Source: Pseudomonadales bacterium
GTDB lineage: Bacteria > Pseudomonadota > Gammaproteobacteria > Pseudomonadales > Pseudohongiellaceae
Reading direction: 5' to 3'
Assembly (NCBI GenBank): GCA_022821865.1
Contig: JAJECW010000016.1
Location: forward strand, 39,395 to 103,394
Length of the DNA: 64,000 bases
Positions 37,968 to 47,100 of this stretch are shown here, piece by piece. A model generated the notes under the pieces. That model was given only the letters and a program-made list of their open reading frames with translations. It had not been told where the DNA came from and did not search any database. Both the position numbers and the translations under genes were made by a program. Numbering within the stretch: position 1 is the stretch's first letter; each line of letters starts with the position of its first letter.

Positions 37968-40900
37968 TTATTCCATCAGCTTCGCAATCTGTTCGTCCAG
38001 CCGTTTTGGGGAAACCGGAAAGGCGGTTCCCAAACGCTGGGCAAAAAGGGAAATTCGCAACTCTTCGATAGACCAGCGAAAGGTCCGCAACGTGCCGGAA
38101 TTCCCCCGGGCGGAACGCAACTGCTCCAACCTGCCCCGATAGTATGCCACTACCCGGGCGTTCTTTTCATCCGCCGGGCCGAAATACGGCGATTTTTCCA
38201 ACCGCAGGAGGATGCCGTCCAGATAGCGCGGGTATTGTCGCAGCCCGGGAATACCGGCCTCGGCAAGAAAGCCTTTGGGCAGCAGGTCGGCAAGCTGGGA
38301 TTCGATGTCCTTGCGGGCTGGATCAGCCGCGGAAAGCGCAGTGAGTTGCGGCCGGATTCGATGGAATCTGTCCAGTATCCCCCCCAGCAGTTTTTCGAGT
38401 TCCATGGCAAGCCCGCCCAGCCTGGGAACTCCCGCCTCAAGCAATTCCGCAAAGGACTGTTTGTTGCGGGGAATGGCGTCTTCCAGACCGAATGCTTCCC
38501 GATAACAGACGGGCGCGGCATCCTGCTCAATCTCGGCAAAACCCGGCACGAGCACGATACGGGCGGCATTGGCATTGCGGAAGCGCAGGAACTGCTTGTC
38601 CAGGGCATTGCGCCGGGCCACGCTGCGCAGCATGAACAGGCGCATGGCGCCCCGCCGGCTGGCGTGTATCGCCTGCCGCCGGTTGTCCATCAGCGCCACC
38701 GCCACCGAATCGGTTTCGTCCACCAGCGCGGGATAGCGCAACAGCTTGACGTCTTCGCCGATGTGGATGGTTTCGGGCAGTTCCCCGAGTTCCCAGCCGA
38801 TCATGCCGCTGCGCTCCAGGGAATGCGGACCGCGGCGCGGGGCGCGGCCGGCGAAACGCTGGCGCAGGGCCGCCAGATCGGCGCTTTCAGCAAGGACGCG
38901 ACCTTGCCGGTCAAGGACTTGCAGTCGGGTTTGCAGATGCGCCGGAATTTCCACTTGCTGCAAATCCCGGCGCGTGATGGCGCTGTCCACAGCTTGCATT
39001 TGCCTGCACAGGGAATCGATCAGTTCGCCGTCGCCCCGCCGCATCCGCGGCAGCGCGCCATCGACAAAATCGGGAACCGGAATGAATTTGCGCCGGCGGC
39101 TTTTGGGCAAGCCCCTGATGAGAGCGATGCACTTGTCCCGCAGCAGCCCGGGAACCGCCCAGTCCAGGTCGGCGTGACGCAGTTGGGCGAGCAGTTCCAC
39201 CGGCGTTGCCAGACTGACGCCATCCCGGGCGCTGCCGGGCGCAAAGACATAGTCCACGGGCAGCACATTATTCTGCAGCTTTACCCGGTCCGGGTACTGG
39301 CGCCGCAGTTCCTTGAGGATATCGCCCCGGAACAGCCCGGCCCGGCGCATTTCCAGGGATTCGTTGCGCGCCTTGTGATCTTCCGCCAGCCAGCTTTCCA
39401 GACTGCGGGTGGAAACCACCGATTCGGGAATCCGCCGCTCGAAAAAGTCATGAATTTCCCGTTCATTGACGATCAGTTCCGGACGGCGGAATTTTTCTTC
39501 CTGTTTGCGCAGTTCCCCGAGAAACTTGCGGTTGCGCGTGACAAAAGGCGCCTTGCTGCGAATCTGGTCCGCCACCAGGGCTTCATTGAGAAAGATATCC
39601 CGGGCGCCGGATGCATCGAGTCTGGCGTAGTCCAGGAGATGATTTTCCTTCAGGGCAAGACCATAGTACATGGTCTTCTCATGGGTCATCACCTGCTGCC
39701 GGTCGCGGCTCCAGAATGGCTCGCCGTATTCCTTGCGCAGCAGGCCGCCAGCGAATTCCATAGCCCATTCCGGCTTGATTCTTGCCGCCATGGTGGCGAA
39801 AGTCCGTTCGGTGTCGATCCATTCGCTGGTGACGATCCAGGGGGCGTTTTTCCGGGCCAGGACGGAAACCGGCGCAAGACTGAACTTACGGTTGCGACTG
39901 CCGAGGTACATCCGGCTTTCATGGTGCCGCGCGACCTGGTTGAGCGAGCCGCTGATCAATGCCCGGTGGATTTCGGCATAGCCGGCTTCGCCCCGGTTCA
40001 GCTTGCAGCCGCTCCGGCGGCAGGCATTCAACAACTGGCGGTGAATTTCACGCCATTCCCGCACCCGCTGGAAGGACAGCCCGCGTTTTGCGCAGAACTT
40101 GCGCAGCCGGGACTGGGAAGCGCGTTCCGCCTCGCATCTTTGCCATAGCTTGAGCAGGCCGAGAAAGTCGGAGTCGGGGTGGGAAAGTTCGCTCCGCTTT
40201 TCATCGGTTTTGCCGCCGGGAGCTGACTCCCAGAGTTCGCCGAGGCTCAGTGCGGAGACGATAATCAGCGTTTCCCGCAGACTGCCAAGCCTTGACGCCG
40301 TGACCAGCATGCGCCCGAGCCCGGGTTCAAGCGGCAATTGGGCAAGCATGCGGCCAATGCGGGTGAGCTTGCCGGCTTCGCCCAGGGCGCCCAGTTCCTG
40401 CAATAAACGGCGGCCGTCATTGATGGATTTCTGCTGCGGCGCATCGAGAAAGGGAAAGTCTTCGGGGCGGCCGAGGCCCAGGGAACTCATGCGCAGGATG
40501 ACCTGGGCGAGATTGGAGCGGCGGATTTCCGGATCGGTGAATTCCGGCCTTGCCAGAAAATCCTTCTCGCTGTACAGGCGAATGCAGACGCCTGGGGCAA
40601 GCCGTCCGCAGCGGCCCTTGCGCTGGTCGGCGCTGGCCCGGGAGATGGCTTCAATGGGCAGCCGCAACAGTTTGCGCTGGAGGCTGTAGCGGCTGATTCG
40701 GGCCTGGCCGGTATCGATGACAAAATGGATTCCCGGCACTGTCAGGGAAGTTTCCGCCACATTGGTGGACAGTACGATGCGGCGGTTTTTGTGGGGCGAA
40801 AAAATGCGCTGCTGCTCCGCGGCCCGCAGCCGCGAATACAGCGGCAGAATCTCGGTTTGCGGGTGGCGGCGTTTGCGCAGGTAAGCGGCGGTTTCACGGA

Positions 40901-41618
40901 TTTCCTTTTCGCTGCTGAGAAAAACCAGCATATCTCCCCCGCCCTGCTTGCTCAGCCTGGCAATGGCTTCGCTGATGGCCGCCATTTGCCGCTCTTCCTC
41001 GGGCGTTTCGCCGGCGAGTTGCGCCGCCGGGTGGTAATGGGTGGCGACCGGAAAACCGCGACCTTCCACGCGAACGATGGGTGTCCCACCAAAAAAGGCC
41101 GCGATACGCTCCACATCAAGAGTGGCCGAGGTGACGATCAGTTTCAGCTCCTTGCGCCGGGGCAGGATCAACTTGAGATAGCCGAGCAGGAAATCGATAT
41201 TGAGCGAGCGCTCGTGGGCTTCGTCGAGGATGATCGCCTGATAGCGGCGCAACAGGCGGTCATGCTGGATTTCCGCGAGCAGGATGCCGTCGGTCATCAG
41301 CTTGAGACAAGTGTTTTCGGAAACCCGCTGGTCGAAGCGCACCTGGACACCCACTCCGGTTCCCGGAGCGACGCCGAGTTCCTCGCTGATGCGGTTGGCC
41401 ACCGACATGGCGGCAAGCCGGCGCGGCTGGGTATGGCCGATCATGCCCTTCCGGCCGAAACCGGCGCGCAGCAGGATTCTGGGCAGTTGGGTGGTCTTGC
41501 CGGAACCGGTATCGCCGGCAACGATGATTACCTGATGATTGGCAAGCAGGCCTTCGATCTCCCCGGCATGCTTGCTGATCGGCAATTCAGGCGGCAGCTT
41601 CAAATCCTCGATATCCAT
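37968..41618 (-). CDS. hrpA: DEAH-box RNA helicase HrpA
   Basis: ATP-dependent 3'-5' RNA helicase, implicated in mRNA processing and stalled-ribosome resolution in E. coli. The 1216-residue protein has motif [13 protein letters not shown], motif II DEAH ([20 protein letters not shown] region), motif [18 protein letters not shown] and motif [10 protein letters not shown], then HA2, OB and the long HrpA-specific C-terminal DUF3418 domain. Start ATG at 41618 ([13 protein letters not shown]) is chosen because upstream in-frame sequence is the shadow of fadD. The mlaA-like gene is downstream, 6 nt after the stop. Confidence 0.94.
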   Translation of the reverse strand: MDIEDLKLPPELPISKHAGEIEGLLANHQVIIVAGDTGSGKTTQLPRILLRAGFGRKGMIGHTQPRRLAAMSVANRISEELGVAPGTGVGVQVRFDQRVSENTCLKLMTDGILLAEIQHDRLLRRYQAIILDEAHERSLNIDFLLGYLKLILPRRKELKLIVTSATLDVERIAAFFGGTPIVRVEGRGFPVATHYHPAAQLAGETPEEERQMAAISEAIARLSKQGGGDMLVFLSSEKEIRETAAYLRKRRHPQTEILPLYSRLRAAEQQRIFSPHKNRRIVLSTNVAETSLTVPGIHFVIDTGQARISRYSLQRKLLRLPIEAISRASADQRKGRCGRLAPGVCIRLYSEKDFLARPEFTDPEIRRSNLAQVILRMSSLGLGRPEDFPFLDAPQQKSINDGRRLLQELGALGEAGKLTRIGRMLAQLPLEPGLGRMLVTASRLGSLRETLIIVSALSLGELWESAPGGKTDEKRSELSHPDSDFLGLLKLWQRCEAERASQSRLRKFCAKRGLSFQRVREWREIHRQLLNACRRSGCKLNRGEAGYAEIHRALISGSLNQVARHHESRMYLGSRNRKFSLAPVSVLARKNAPWIVTSEWIDTERTFATMAARIKPEWAMEFAGGLLRKEYGEPFWSRDRQQVMTHEKTMYYGLALKENHLLDYARLDASGARDIFLNEALVADQIRSKAPFVTRNRKFLGELRKQEEKFRRPELIVNEREIHDFFERRIPESVVSTRSLESWLAEDHKARNESLEMRRAGLFRGDILKELRRQYPDRVKLQNNVLPVDYVFAPGSARDGVSLATPVELLAQLRHADLDWAVPGLLRDKCIALIRGLPKSRRRKFIPVPDFVDGALPRMRRGDGELIDSLCRQMQAVDSAITRRDLQQVEIPAHLQTRLQVLDRQGRVLAESADLAALRQRFAGRAPRRGPHSLERSGMIGWELGELPETIHIGEDVKLLRYPALVDETDSVAVALMDNRRQAIHASRRGAMRLFMLRSVARRNALDKQFLRFRNANAARIVLVPGFAEIEQDAAPVCYREAFGLEDAIPRNKQSFAELLEAGVPRLGGLAMELEKLLGGILDRFHRIRPQLTALSAADPARKDIESQLADLLPKGFLAEAGIPGLRQYPRYLDGILLRLEKSPYFGPADEKNARVVAYYRGRLEQLRSARGNSGTLRTFRWSIEELRISLFAQRLGTAFPVSPKRLDEQIAKLME

Positions 41619-41647
41619 TGCGTGCTTGCGGGCCGCCGGGTCGGGTC

Positions 41648-43270
41648 TTATTTGCGCAATTCCCGCCGCAGGATCTTGCCTATGTTGGACTTTGGCAGGT
41701 CTTCCACGCATTCGATGTGGCGGGGCGTCTTGTAGGCGGCGAGGCCCTGGCGGCACCAGTCCCGGATCACGGCCGGGTCCGGCACTTCGCCCCTGGCCAC
41801 GATAAACAGCTTTACCGCCTCGCCGGTGCGCTCGTCGGCAATCCCGATGGCGGCGCTTTCCGCCACTTGCGGGTGACGGTTGACCCAGTCCTCGACCTCG
41901 TTGGGAAATACATTGAATCCCGAAACCAGAATCATGTCCTTCTTGCGATCGACAATGCTGACATAGCCATCTTCGCTGATGGTGGCGAAATCGCCGGTGC
42001 TGAACCAGCCCTCGGGGTCGATGCTCTCCGCGGTGGCTTCTTCGCGGCCGTAATAACCCGCCATGACCTGGGGGCCGCGCACCTGGAGTTCGCCCACCGC
42101 TCCGGCGGGCAGGGTATTGCCGAGATCGTCGATAACCCGCAATTCGGTTTCGGGAACCGCCTGACCCACGGTGCCGCGCCTCGCCTTGCCAGGCAGGTTG
42201 ACGGTCACCGTGGGCGAACATTCGGTCAGGCCATAGCCTTCCAGAATTTCGCAGCCGGTGCGTTCGAGCCACTCCTCGACAACCGAACTCGACATGGCCA
42301 TGCCGCCGGCGCCGCAGAACTTCCAGCTCTTGAAGTTGATCCGGTCAAAATCCGGATGCCTGAGCAGGGCGAGATAGAGGGTATTGATGCCGGTGAAACC
42401 GTCGATCCGGTTGCGCCCGAGCAGTTTGACCAGGGCGCCGATATCCCGGGGATTGGGTACGAGAATGCTGTGGCTCCCCGCATAGGGCATTACCAGCAGG
42501 TGCAACTGGAAGGCGTAGGTATGGTATAGCGGCAACGGCGCCACCACGGTCGCCGACTGATCCTCCATGACCAGGGAAGTGCGCGAGCGCAGTTGCATCA
42601 TGTTGGCGATGAGATTGCGGTGGCTGAGCATGGCGCCCTTGGCGACGCCGGTGGTCCCGCCGGTGTAGAGAATCAGTGCCGTGTCCTCCCCTCCCCGGCG
42701 GGTTTCCCCGGCAAAGGGTTCCCCCCGGATCGCATTCCGGAAGTCATGGGCGCCCGTCAGTTCATATTCCGGGACCATCTTGCGCAGGCGATCCGCGACG
42801 AAGTTCAGCAGCGCCCCTCGCGGCGCCGGCAGCAGATCACCCGGTCGGGCAATGATGACGTGTTCGATTTGGCTTTCGCCGATGATACCTTCGAGCTTGT
42901 CACAGAATGCTTCCAGGATAATCACGGCTTTGGCGCCGGAATCCCGGAACTGGTGCAGCATTTCCGGCGCTGTGTACAGGGGATTGGTGGTGACGATGAC
43001 GAGGTCGGCCTTGACGGCGGCATAGGCGGCTACGGGAAACTGCGGCACATTGGGCAGTTGCAGGGCAATCCTGTCGCCGGGCCGCAATTGCAGACGATTG
43101 CGGAAGAATCCGGCGAGGCGGCTGCTGAGTTCGTCGAGCCCGCGGTAGCTCAGGCTGCGGCCAAAACCGGTGAAAGCCGGCAATTCGCCATGGACCGCGG
43201 CAATATGCTCGATCACTTCGTTCAGGGAAGCGTATTGCTCGGGGCGCAGTTTCGCGGGAAGTTTTTCCAT
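41648..43270 (-). CDS. fadD: Long-chain-fatty-acid--CoA ligase
   Basis: Activates fatty acids to acyl-CoA at the inner membrane for beta-oxidation or lipid salvage. The 540-residue protein has the AMP-binding signature YTGGTTGVAKGAMLSH, the L motif GYGLTECSPTV, GWFSTGDFATISEDGY and the C-terminal GKILRRELRK lysine region. I choose ATG at 43270 (MEKLPAKLRPEQY), which aligns with FadD; a start seven codons upstream is possible. The gene lies 29 nt upstream of hrpA. The 339-bp region before it holds MITE copy B. Confidence 0.92.
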   Translation of the reverse strand: MEKLPAKLRPEQYASLNEVIEHIAAVHGELPAFTGFGRSLSYRGLDELSSRLAGFFRNRLQLRPGDRIALQLPNVPQFPVAAYAAVKADLVIVTTNPLYTAPEMLHQFRDSGAKAVIILEAFCDKLEGIIGESQIEHVIIARPGDLLPAPRGALLNFVADRLRKMVPEYELTGAHDFRNAIRGEPFAGETRRGGEDTALILYTGGTTGVAKGAMLSHRNLIANMMQLRSRTSLVMEDQSATVVAPLPLYHTYAFQLHLLVMPYAGSHSILVPNPRDIGALVKLLGRNRIDGFTGINTLYLALLRHPDFDRINFKSWKFCGAGGMAMSSSVVEEWLERTGCEILEGYGLTECSPTVTVNLPGKARRGTVGQAVPETELRVIDDLGNTLPAGAVGELQVRGPQVMAGYYGREEATAESIDPEGWFSTGDFATISEDGYVSIVDRKKDMILVSGFNVFPNEVEDWVNRHPQVAESAAIGIADERTGEAVKLFIVARGEVPDPAVIRDWCRQGLAAYKTPRHIECVEDLPKSNIGKILRRELRK

Positions 43271-43609
43271 TGTTATGAGTATTCTCGTCATGCCTTGTTG
43301 TGCCGCCCCATACATTCGCCATATCTCGGCGCGCTTCCCGCGGTGTGTGTCAAGGCGCGGTCCGCGGGCAAATGTGGCGCCAGTGACTTTTCGTTCGTAG
43401 CGGAACTTTTCCAGGCTTCCGCCGGGCTCCGTCACAACCGGACGCACTCAGCAGCAAATCTTTTGGGGCCTGCGCCGTGGGAATTCACGGCTGCAAATCC
43501 GCTCTCATCCGCGCCCCCGGCCACTCGATTTCGTTGAATATCCACCAACATTCGCCTCAATCGACCGGCCGGGGGCGCGGCGATAGCGAATTTTCGCTTT
43601 CGCGAATTC
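43271..43609. other. Geneless gap between the DUF1244 gene and fadD
   Basis: 339 bp with no gene. It holds the fadD leader at the left (no convincing promoter boxes or FadR site seen) and most of MITE copy B (43463-43627) at the right, which extends into the DUF1244 gene end. Confidence 0.7.
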
Positions 43610-43627
43610 CTACGGCGCAGGCTCCTG
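43463..43627. mobile_element. MITE-like foldback element, copy B (inverted relative to copy A)
   Basis: About 165 bp. Ends are GGGGCCTGCGCCGTGGGAAT at the left and ATTCCTACGGCGCAGGCTCC at the right. An inner inverted pair is perfect here: CCGCGCCCCCGGCC / GGCCGGGGGCGCGG. Its reverse complement matches the element at 33908-34074 nearly throughout. The right end supplies the last four codons and the stop of the DUF1244 gene. Confidence 0.86.
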
Positions 43628-43924
43628 GTTCTTCTCTCGCTGATGCCGTTCGAAGGCCTGCATCTGCTCGGCAGTGGCTTCAGTCTGATGCTGTGCTTTC
43701 CAGTCGGCATAGGGCATGCCGTAAACCATTTCCCGGGCGTCTTCATATTCGACTTCCTGACCGCGGACTTCGGCCTCGGCCTGGTACCACTTGGACAGGC
43801 AGTTGCGGCAGAAACCGGCGAGGCTCATCAATTCGATATTCTGCAGATCCCGCCGTCCCCGCAGATGCCGCACGAGGCGGCGGAAAGTGGCGGCTTCAAT
43901 TTCAAGTTTCTGCTGCTGGTTCAT
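43610..43924 (-). CDS. DUF1244 family protein
   Basis: A 104-residue protein of a small conserved proteobacterial family with unknown function. The core RLVRHLRGRRDLQNIELMSLAGFCRNCLSKWY (split about residues 16-47) with its CxxC pair, followed by AREMVYGMPYADWKAQHQ, is diagnostic. The C-terminal tail after ERHQREKN reads QEPAP, and the EPAP codons plus the TAG stop are contributed by the end of MITE copy B. The gene ends 19 nt past the HPF gene's stop and is read in the same direction. Confidence 0.88.
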   Translation of the reverse strand: MNQQQKLEIEAATFRRLVRHLRGRRDLQNIELMSLAGFCRNCLSKWYQAEAEVRGQEVEYEDAREMVYGMPYADWKAQHQTEATAEQMQAFERHQREKNQEPAP

Positions 43925-43942
43925 AGGGTCTTTTCCCGGGGT

Positions 43943-44284
43943 TCAATACTGGACGCTCTTGTTGCGATGATTCTTGTCCACTGACTTGAGTTGCCGCTCG
44001 GCGGCGTTGAAGGCGTCCCGAATAGCCACGTACAAGTCCTCATGGGCATGGTTGTCGTGCTGTTCCTGGTTGACCCGCACTTCCCGCTGGGGCGTATGAA
44101 TTTCCAGGCCCACCGAGTACACCTTGCCCTTGTGGTGATGGTTATGGGGCGAATCGAGCACCACCCTGCCCCGGATGATCCGCTCGCAATAGCGTTCAAG
44201 CTTGGCGATACGCCTGCGCACGGCCTCCTGCAAGGCTTCGGTCTGATCGATGTTGTGAAAAAATATCTGGAATTCATTATTCAT
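43943..44284 (-). CDS. HPF/RaiA-family ribosome-associated protein
   Basis: Short-form ribosome hibernation or inhibition factor, 113 residues. The S30AE fold is recognisable: FHNIDQTEALQEAVRRRIAKLERYCERI, then GKVYSVGLEIHTP and the basic end DAFNAAERQLKSVDKNHRN. It resembles HPF/YfiA in length, but it is rich in His and its identity as HPF or RaiA cannot be settled. GGGAGC lies 7 nt before the ATG at 44284. The 278 bp upstream contain no gene I can support. Confidence 0.85.
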   Translation of the reverse strand: MNNEFQIFFHNIDQTEALQEAVRRRIAKLERYCERIIRGRVVLDSPHNHHHKGKVYSVGLEIHTPQREVRVNQEQHDNHAHEDLYVAIRDAFNAAERQLKSVDKNHRNKSVQY

Positions 44285-44562
44285 GAATTGCGCTCCCTGG
44301 TTGCCTGGGCAATGGCGGCCTGCGGCTGAAGCCGGAGCGGCCGCCGTTGCGGATTGAAAAATGGAGGTTGCGGGATTGCTGTTTTCGGTGGGAAGGCCCG
44401 GCTGATCCAGCGAGGCTTTTGTCTGGCCTGGCGCTTGATCCTGCAATGGCCCGATCAGATCTTGCGGGGAGAATAAAATCCAGCGCATCCCGGTTCCTTG
44501 CTAGCTACGGAGTCAGCATAACGCTTCCTCCCGGTCTTGTGCAAGCCTGCCATCGGCTTCGA

Positions 44563-45111
44563 TCAGGGCGGGGCTTGCGCCTTTCGGTGGTAGCACCAAT
44601 GCCAGGGTTCATAGGCGATGCCGAAGGGGTTGTTGCGGGGGTAGCTCATGCGAAAGCCGTGGTCCTGGGCGCGGCGCGACAGCCAGCGGAAGGCGGGGGT
44701 GTCCGCAAAGGCTTCGGTGAGCACTTCGCAATCGGGCGCGCCGATATCGAGAGCCCGGCCGGTGTGATGTTCGCTGTAACCCGGGGCGGCGTTGACCTTG
44801 AGGATTTGCTCGATGCCCTGCCCCCGGGCGAGTTTGCGGGCAATGAGGTCGCGCTGGTATCGGGGGCTGCGCCAGGCCGAGACGAGAAACAGCTCCACGG
44901 CGTCGTCCAAGGCAGCCTGTTTCATGGCGCGCCAGGCGCGAAATGCGGCTTCGGTCAATTGCTGGGGGCGGCCAAAACAGTCGGCTTCGGTGGCCACGAG
45001 TATTTTCGGAACGCGCTGCAATGGCAATTGGCATCGCAGTCGGTAGCTCGCCGGGATTTCCAGCGATTCGTGCAGTTCTTCAATATGCCGTTCATATTCG
45101 GATTGGGGCAT
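44563..45111 (-). CDS. VanY-type D-Ala-D-Ala carboxypeptidase
   Basis: LAS-family zinc metallopeptidase likely to trim peptidoglycan stem peptides. The protein is about 182 residues from the ATG at 45111; a GTG at 45123 is an alternative. Zinc-site motifs are GYSEHHTGRALDIG (HxxxxxxD) and YEPWHWCY (the last His), with SAWRSPRYQRDLI upstream. There is no signal peptide or membrane segment, so whether it acts in the cytoplasm, as LdcA-like recycling enzymes do, or is exported another way is open. It follows the fumarase gene by 22 nt. Confidence 0.85.
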   Translation of the reverse strand: MPQSEYERHIEELHESLEIPASYRLRCQLPLQRVPKILVATEADCFGRPQQLTEAAFRAWRAMKQAALDDAVELFLVSAWRSPRYQRDLIARKLARGQGIEQILKVNAAPGYSEHHTGRALDIGAPDCEVLTEAFADTPAFRWLSRRAQDHGFRMSYPRNNPFGIAYEPWHWCYHRKAQAPP

Positions 45112-45133
45112 TGGCCTGGCCACCCGGATGCGT

Positions 45134-46660
45134 TCAACTCACCTCGATGGCGCGTTCTTCGGCGATGCGTCCGCGCCATAGCGCCGGTCCGTTCTGGTGT
45201 ACGGATTCTCCCTGGCTGTCCACCGCCACGGTGACCGGCATGTCTTCCACTTCAAATTCATGAATGGCCTCCATGCCGAGATCGGCAAAAGCCACCACCC
45301 GGGCCGCGCGGATGGCTCTGGAGACCAGAAAGGCCGCGCCGCCCACCGCGATCAGGTATACCGCGCCGTGGCGGCGAATGGCTTCAATACCCCCGGGACC
45401 GCGTTCGGCCTTGCCGATCATGCCCAGAATGCCAGTGCGGGAAAGCAGGCCGTCGGTGAACTTGTCCATGCGGGTTGCGGTGGTGGGCCCCGCCGGGCCG
45501 ATGACTTCGTCCCGGACCGGGTCCACCGGCCCCACGTAGTAGATGAATCTGTTATCCAGATCAACGCCTTCCGGCAATGCTTCGCCGGCTTCGAGCATGG
45601 CGAGCAGGCGCTTGTGGGCGGCGTCGCGCCCGGTGAGCAGGGTTCCGGACAGCAGCAGGGTTTCTCCCGGGCGCCAGCCCGCGATGTCTTTCCGGGTGAG
45701 TTGGTCCAGATCGACCCTGCGTGAGCCGGCGCCCGGGTCCCAGTCGAGTTCGGGCCATTGGGCAAGGTCTGGCGGCGTCCATTCCGCGGGGCCGCTGCCG
45801 TCGAGTGTGAAATGGGCATGGCGGGTGGCGGCGCAGTTGGGAATCATCGCCACGGGCAGCGAGGCGGCATGGGTGGGATAATCGAGGATTTTCACATCAA
45901 GCACCGTGGTCAGGCCGCCCAGTCCCTGGGCGCCAATGCCAAGCGCATTGGCGCGCTGGAAGATTTCCAGTCGCAGTTCTTCCTTGCGGTTCCGCGGCCC
46001 CCGCTCGCGCAACTCATGCATGTCGATTGCGTCCATCAGGGATTCCTTGGCAAGCACCATGGCCTGCTCGGCGGTGCCGCCGACACCGATGCCGAGCATT
46101 CCCGGTGGACACCAGCCGGCGCCCATTCCCGGCAGGGTGTCCACAACCCAGTCGGCAAGACTGTCGCTCGGATTGAGCATCGCCAGCCGCGCCTTGTTTT
46201 CCGACCCGCCACCCTTTGCCGCAAGGCGCACATGCACCCGATTGCCGGGAACGAGCCGGGTATGAATGACCGCCGGGGTGTTGTCGCCGGTGTTCTCGCG
46301 GGCGCCCAGGGGGTCATCGAGGATCGAGGCCCGCAGTACATTTTCCGGCAGCAGGTAGGCCCTGCGAACGCCTTCGTTGACCAGGTCCGCCAGCGGTCGG
46401 CTGCCTTCCCATTGCACTGCCATGCCGATATCGAGAAACACCGTAACGATGCCGGTATCCTGGCAAATGGGCCGTTTCCCTTCGGCGCAGAGCCTGGAAT
46501 TGACCAGAATCTGGGCCATGGCATCCCGGGCCGCGGAGGATTGCTCCCGGCGCCAGGCCGCATGAAGCGCGGCGATGAAATCCGGCGGATGATAGTAGGA
46601 GATGAATTGCAGCGCGTCCGCCACGCTGGCAACCAGGTCCCCGTTTCGGATCAGCGTCAT
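45134..46660 (-). CDS. fumA: Class I (Fe-S) fumarate hydratase
   Basis: Hydrates fumarate to malate using an oxygen-sensitive [4Fe-4S] cluster. The 508-residue protein has PICQDTGIVTVFLDIGM with the first cluster Cys, GIGVGGTAEQAM, MIPNCAATRHAHFTLDGSG with the second Cys, and the C-terminal domain with GPTTATRMDKF and HGAVYLIAVGGAA. ATG at 46660 gives MTLIRNGDLVASVADALQF, the usual start. It links SdhA output to Mdh, and its cluster depends on Isc. No class II fumC is in the window. Confidence 0.92.
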   Translation of the reverse strand: MTLIRNGDLVASVADALQFISYYHPPDFIAALHAAWRREQSSAARDAMAQILVNSRLCAEGKRPICQDTGIVTVFLDIGMAVQWEGSRPLADLVNEGVRRAYLLPENVLRASILDDPLGARENTGDNTPAVIHTRLVPGNRVHVRLAAKGGGSENKARLAMLNPSDSLADWVVDTLPGMGAGWCPPGMLGIGVGGTAEQAMVLAKESLMDAIDMHELRERGPRNRKEELRLEIFQRANALGIGAQGLGGLTTVLDVKILDYPTHAASLPVAMIPNCAATRHAHFTLDGSGPAEWTPPDLAQWPELDWDPGAGSRRVDLDQLTRKDIAGWRPGETLLLSGTLLTGRDAAHKRLLAMLEAGEALPEGVDLDNRFIYYVGPVDPVRDEVIGPAGPTTATRMDKFTDGLLSRTGILGMIGKAERGPGGIEAIRRHGAVYLIAVGGAAFLVSRAIRAARVVAFADLGMEAIHEFEVEDMPVTVAVDSQGESVHQNGPALWRGRIAEERAIEVS

Positions 46661-46679
46661 CTGGAGGGGTTTGCCGGTT

Positions 46680-47033
46680 TCATAGGATTTCCCATCTGGA
46701 TTTTCCGCGGCGCAAGCGCAACACCAGAAACAGCCCGAATGAGGTGGTACAGCCAAGCACCATTCCCATGGTCAGGGCGGCAAGCGCCCTTGCGGCGGCG
46801 CCGGGACCGGCGGCGATGCTGTCCAGGGCGACTGCCATCAGCGCAGGCGCCGCGACTTGATTTTCAGATTGCGGCAGCACCGGGGTGAAAATCAGCACCG
46901 CCAGGACGGTGCGCAGGAGCCAGGCGGGAAATCGCCCGCTCAGGCTGCTGAATTTCCAGAAAATCAGGTAAAACACCGCGCCGGAAGCCAGGTAAATGAA
47001 CCAGATCAGCGCATAGTTCGTCTCACCGGCCAT
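46680..47033 (-). CDS. Conserved-looking small membrane protein, function unknown
   Basis: A 117-residue protein with about four hydrophobic segments: residues 8-26 (LIWFIYLASGAVFYLIFW), 37-53 (AWLLRTVLAVLIFTPVL), 63-77, and 86-107 (LTMGMVLGCTTSFGLFLVL), ending in a basic tail (LRLRRGKSRWEIL). I do not recognise the family. It is upstream of fumA by 19 nt on the same strand and downstream of rnd, so it is probably co-transcribed with them. A signal peptide is unlikely because the first helix is not followed by a cleavage site. Confidence 0.75.
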   Translation of the reverse strand: MAGETNYALIWFIYLASGAVFYLIFWKFSSLSGRFPAWLLRTVLAVLIFTPVLPQSENQVAAPALMAVALDSIAAGPGAAARALAALTMGMVLGCTTSFGLFLVLRLRRGKSRWEIL

Positions 47034-47100
47034 ACCGGCGCATTCCCGCAGGTATCTTCATCATGGACTTGCACCCGCCGCCGCCATACTGTTCCACGCA

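Noticed and set aside
27156-40148. Other long antisense frames opposite sucA, sdhA and hrpA
   Set aside because: They mirror conserved genes, have no ribosome sites and read as composition shadows.
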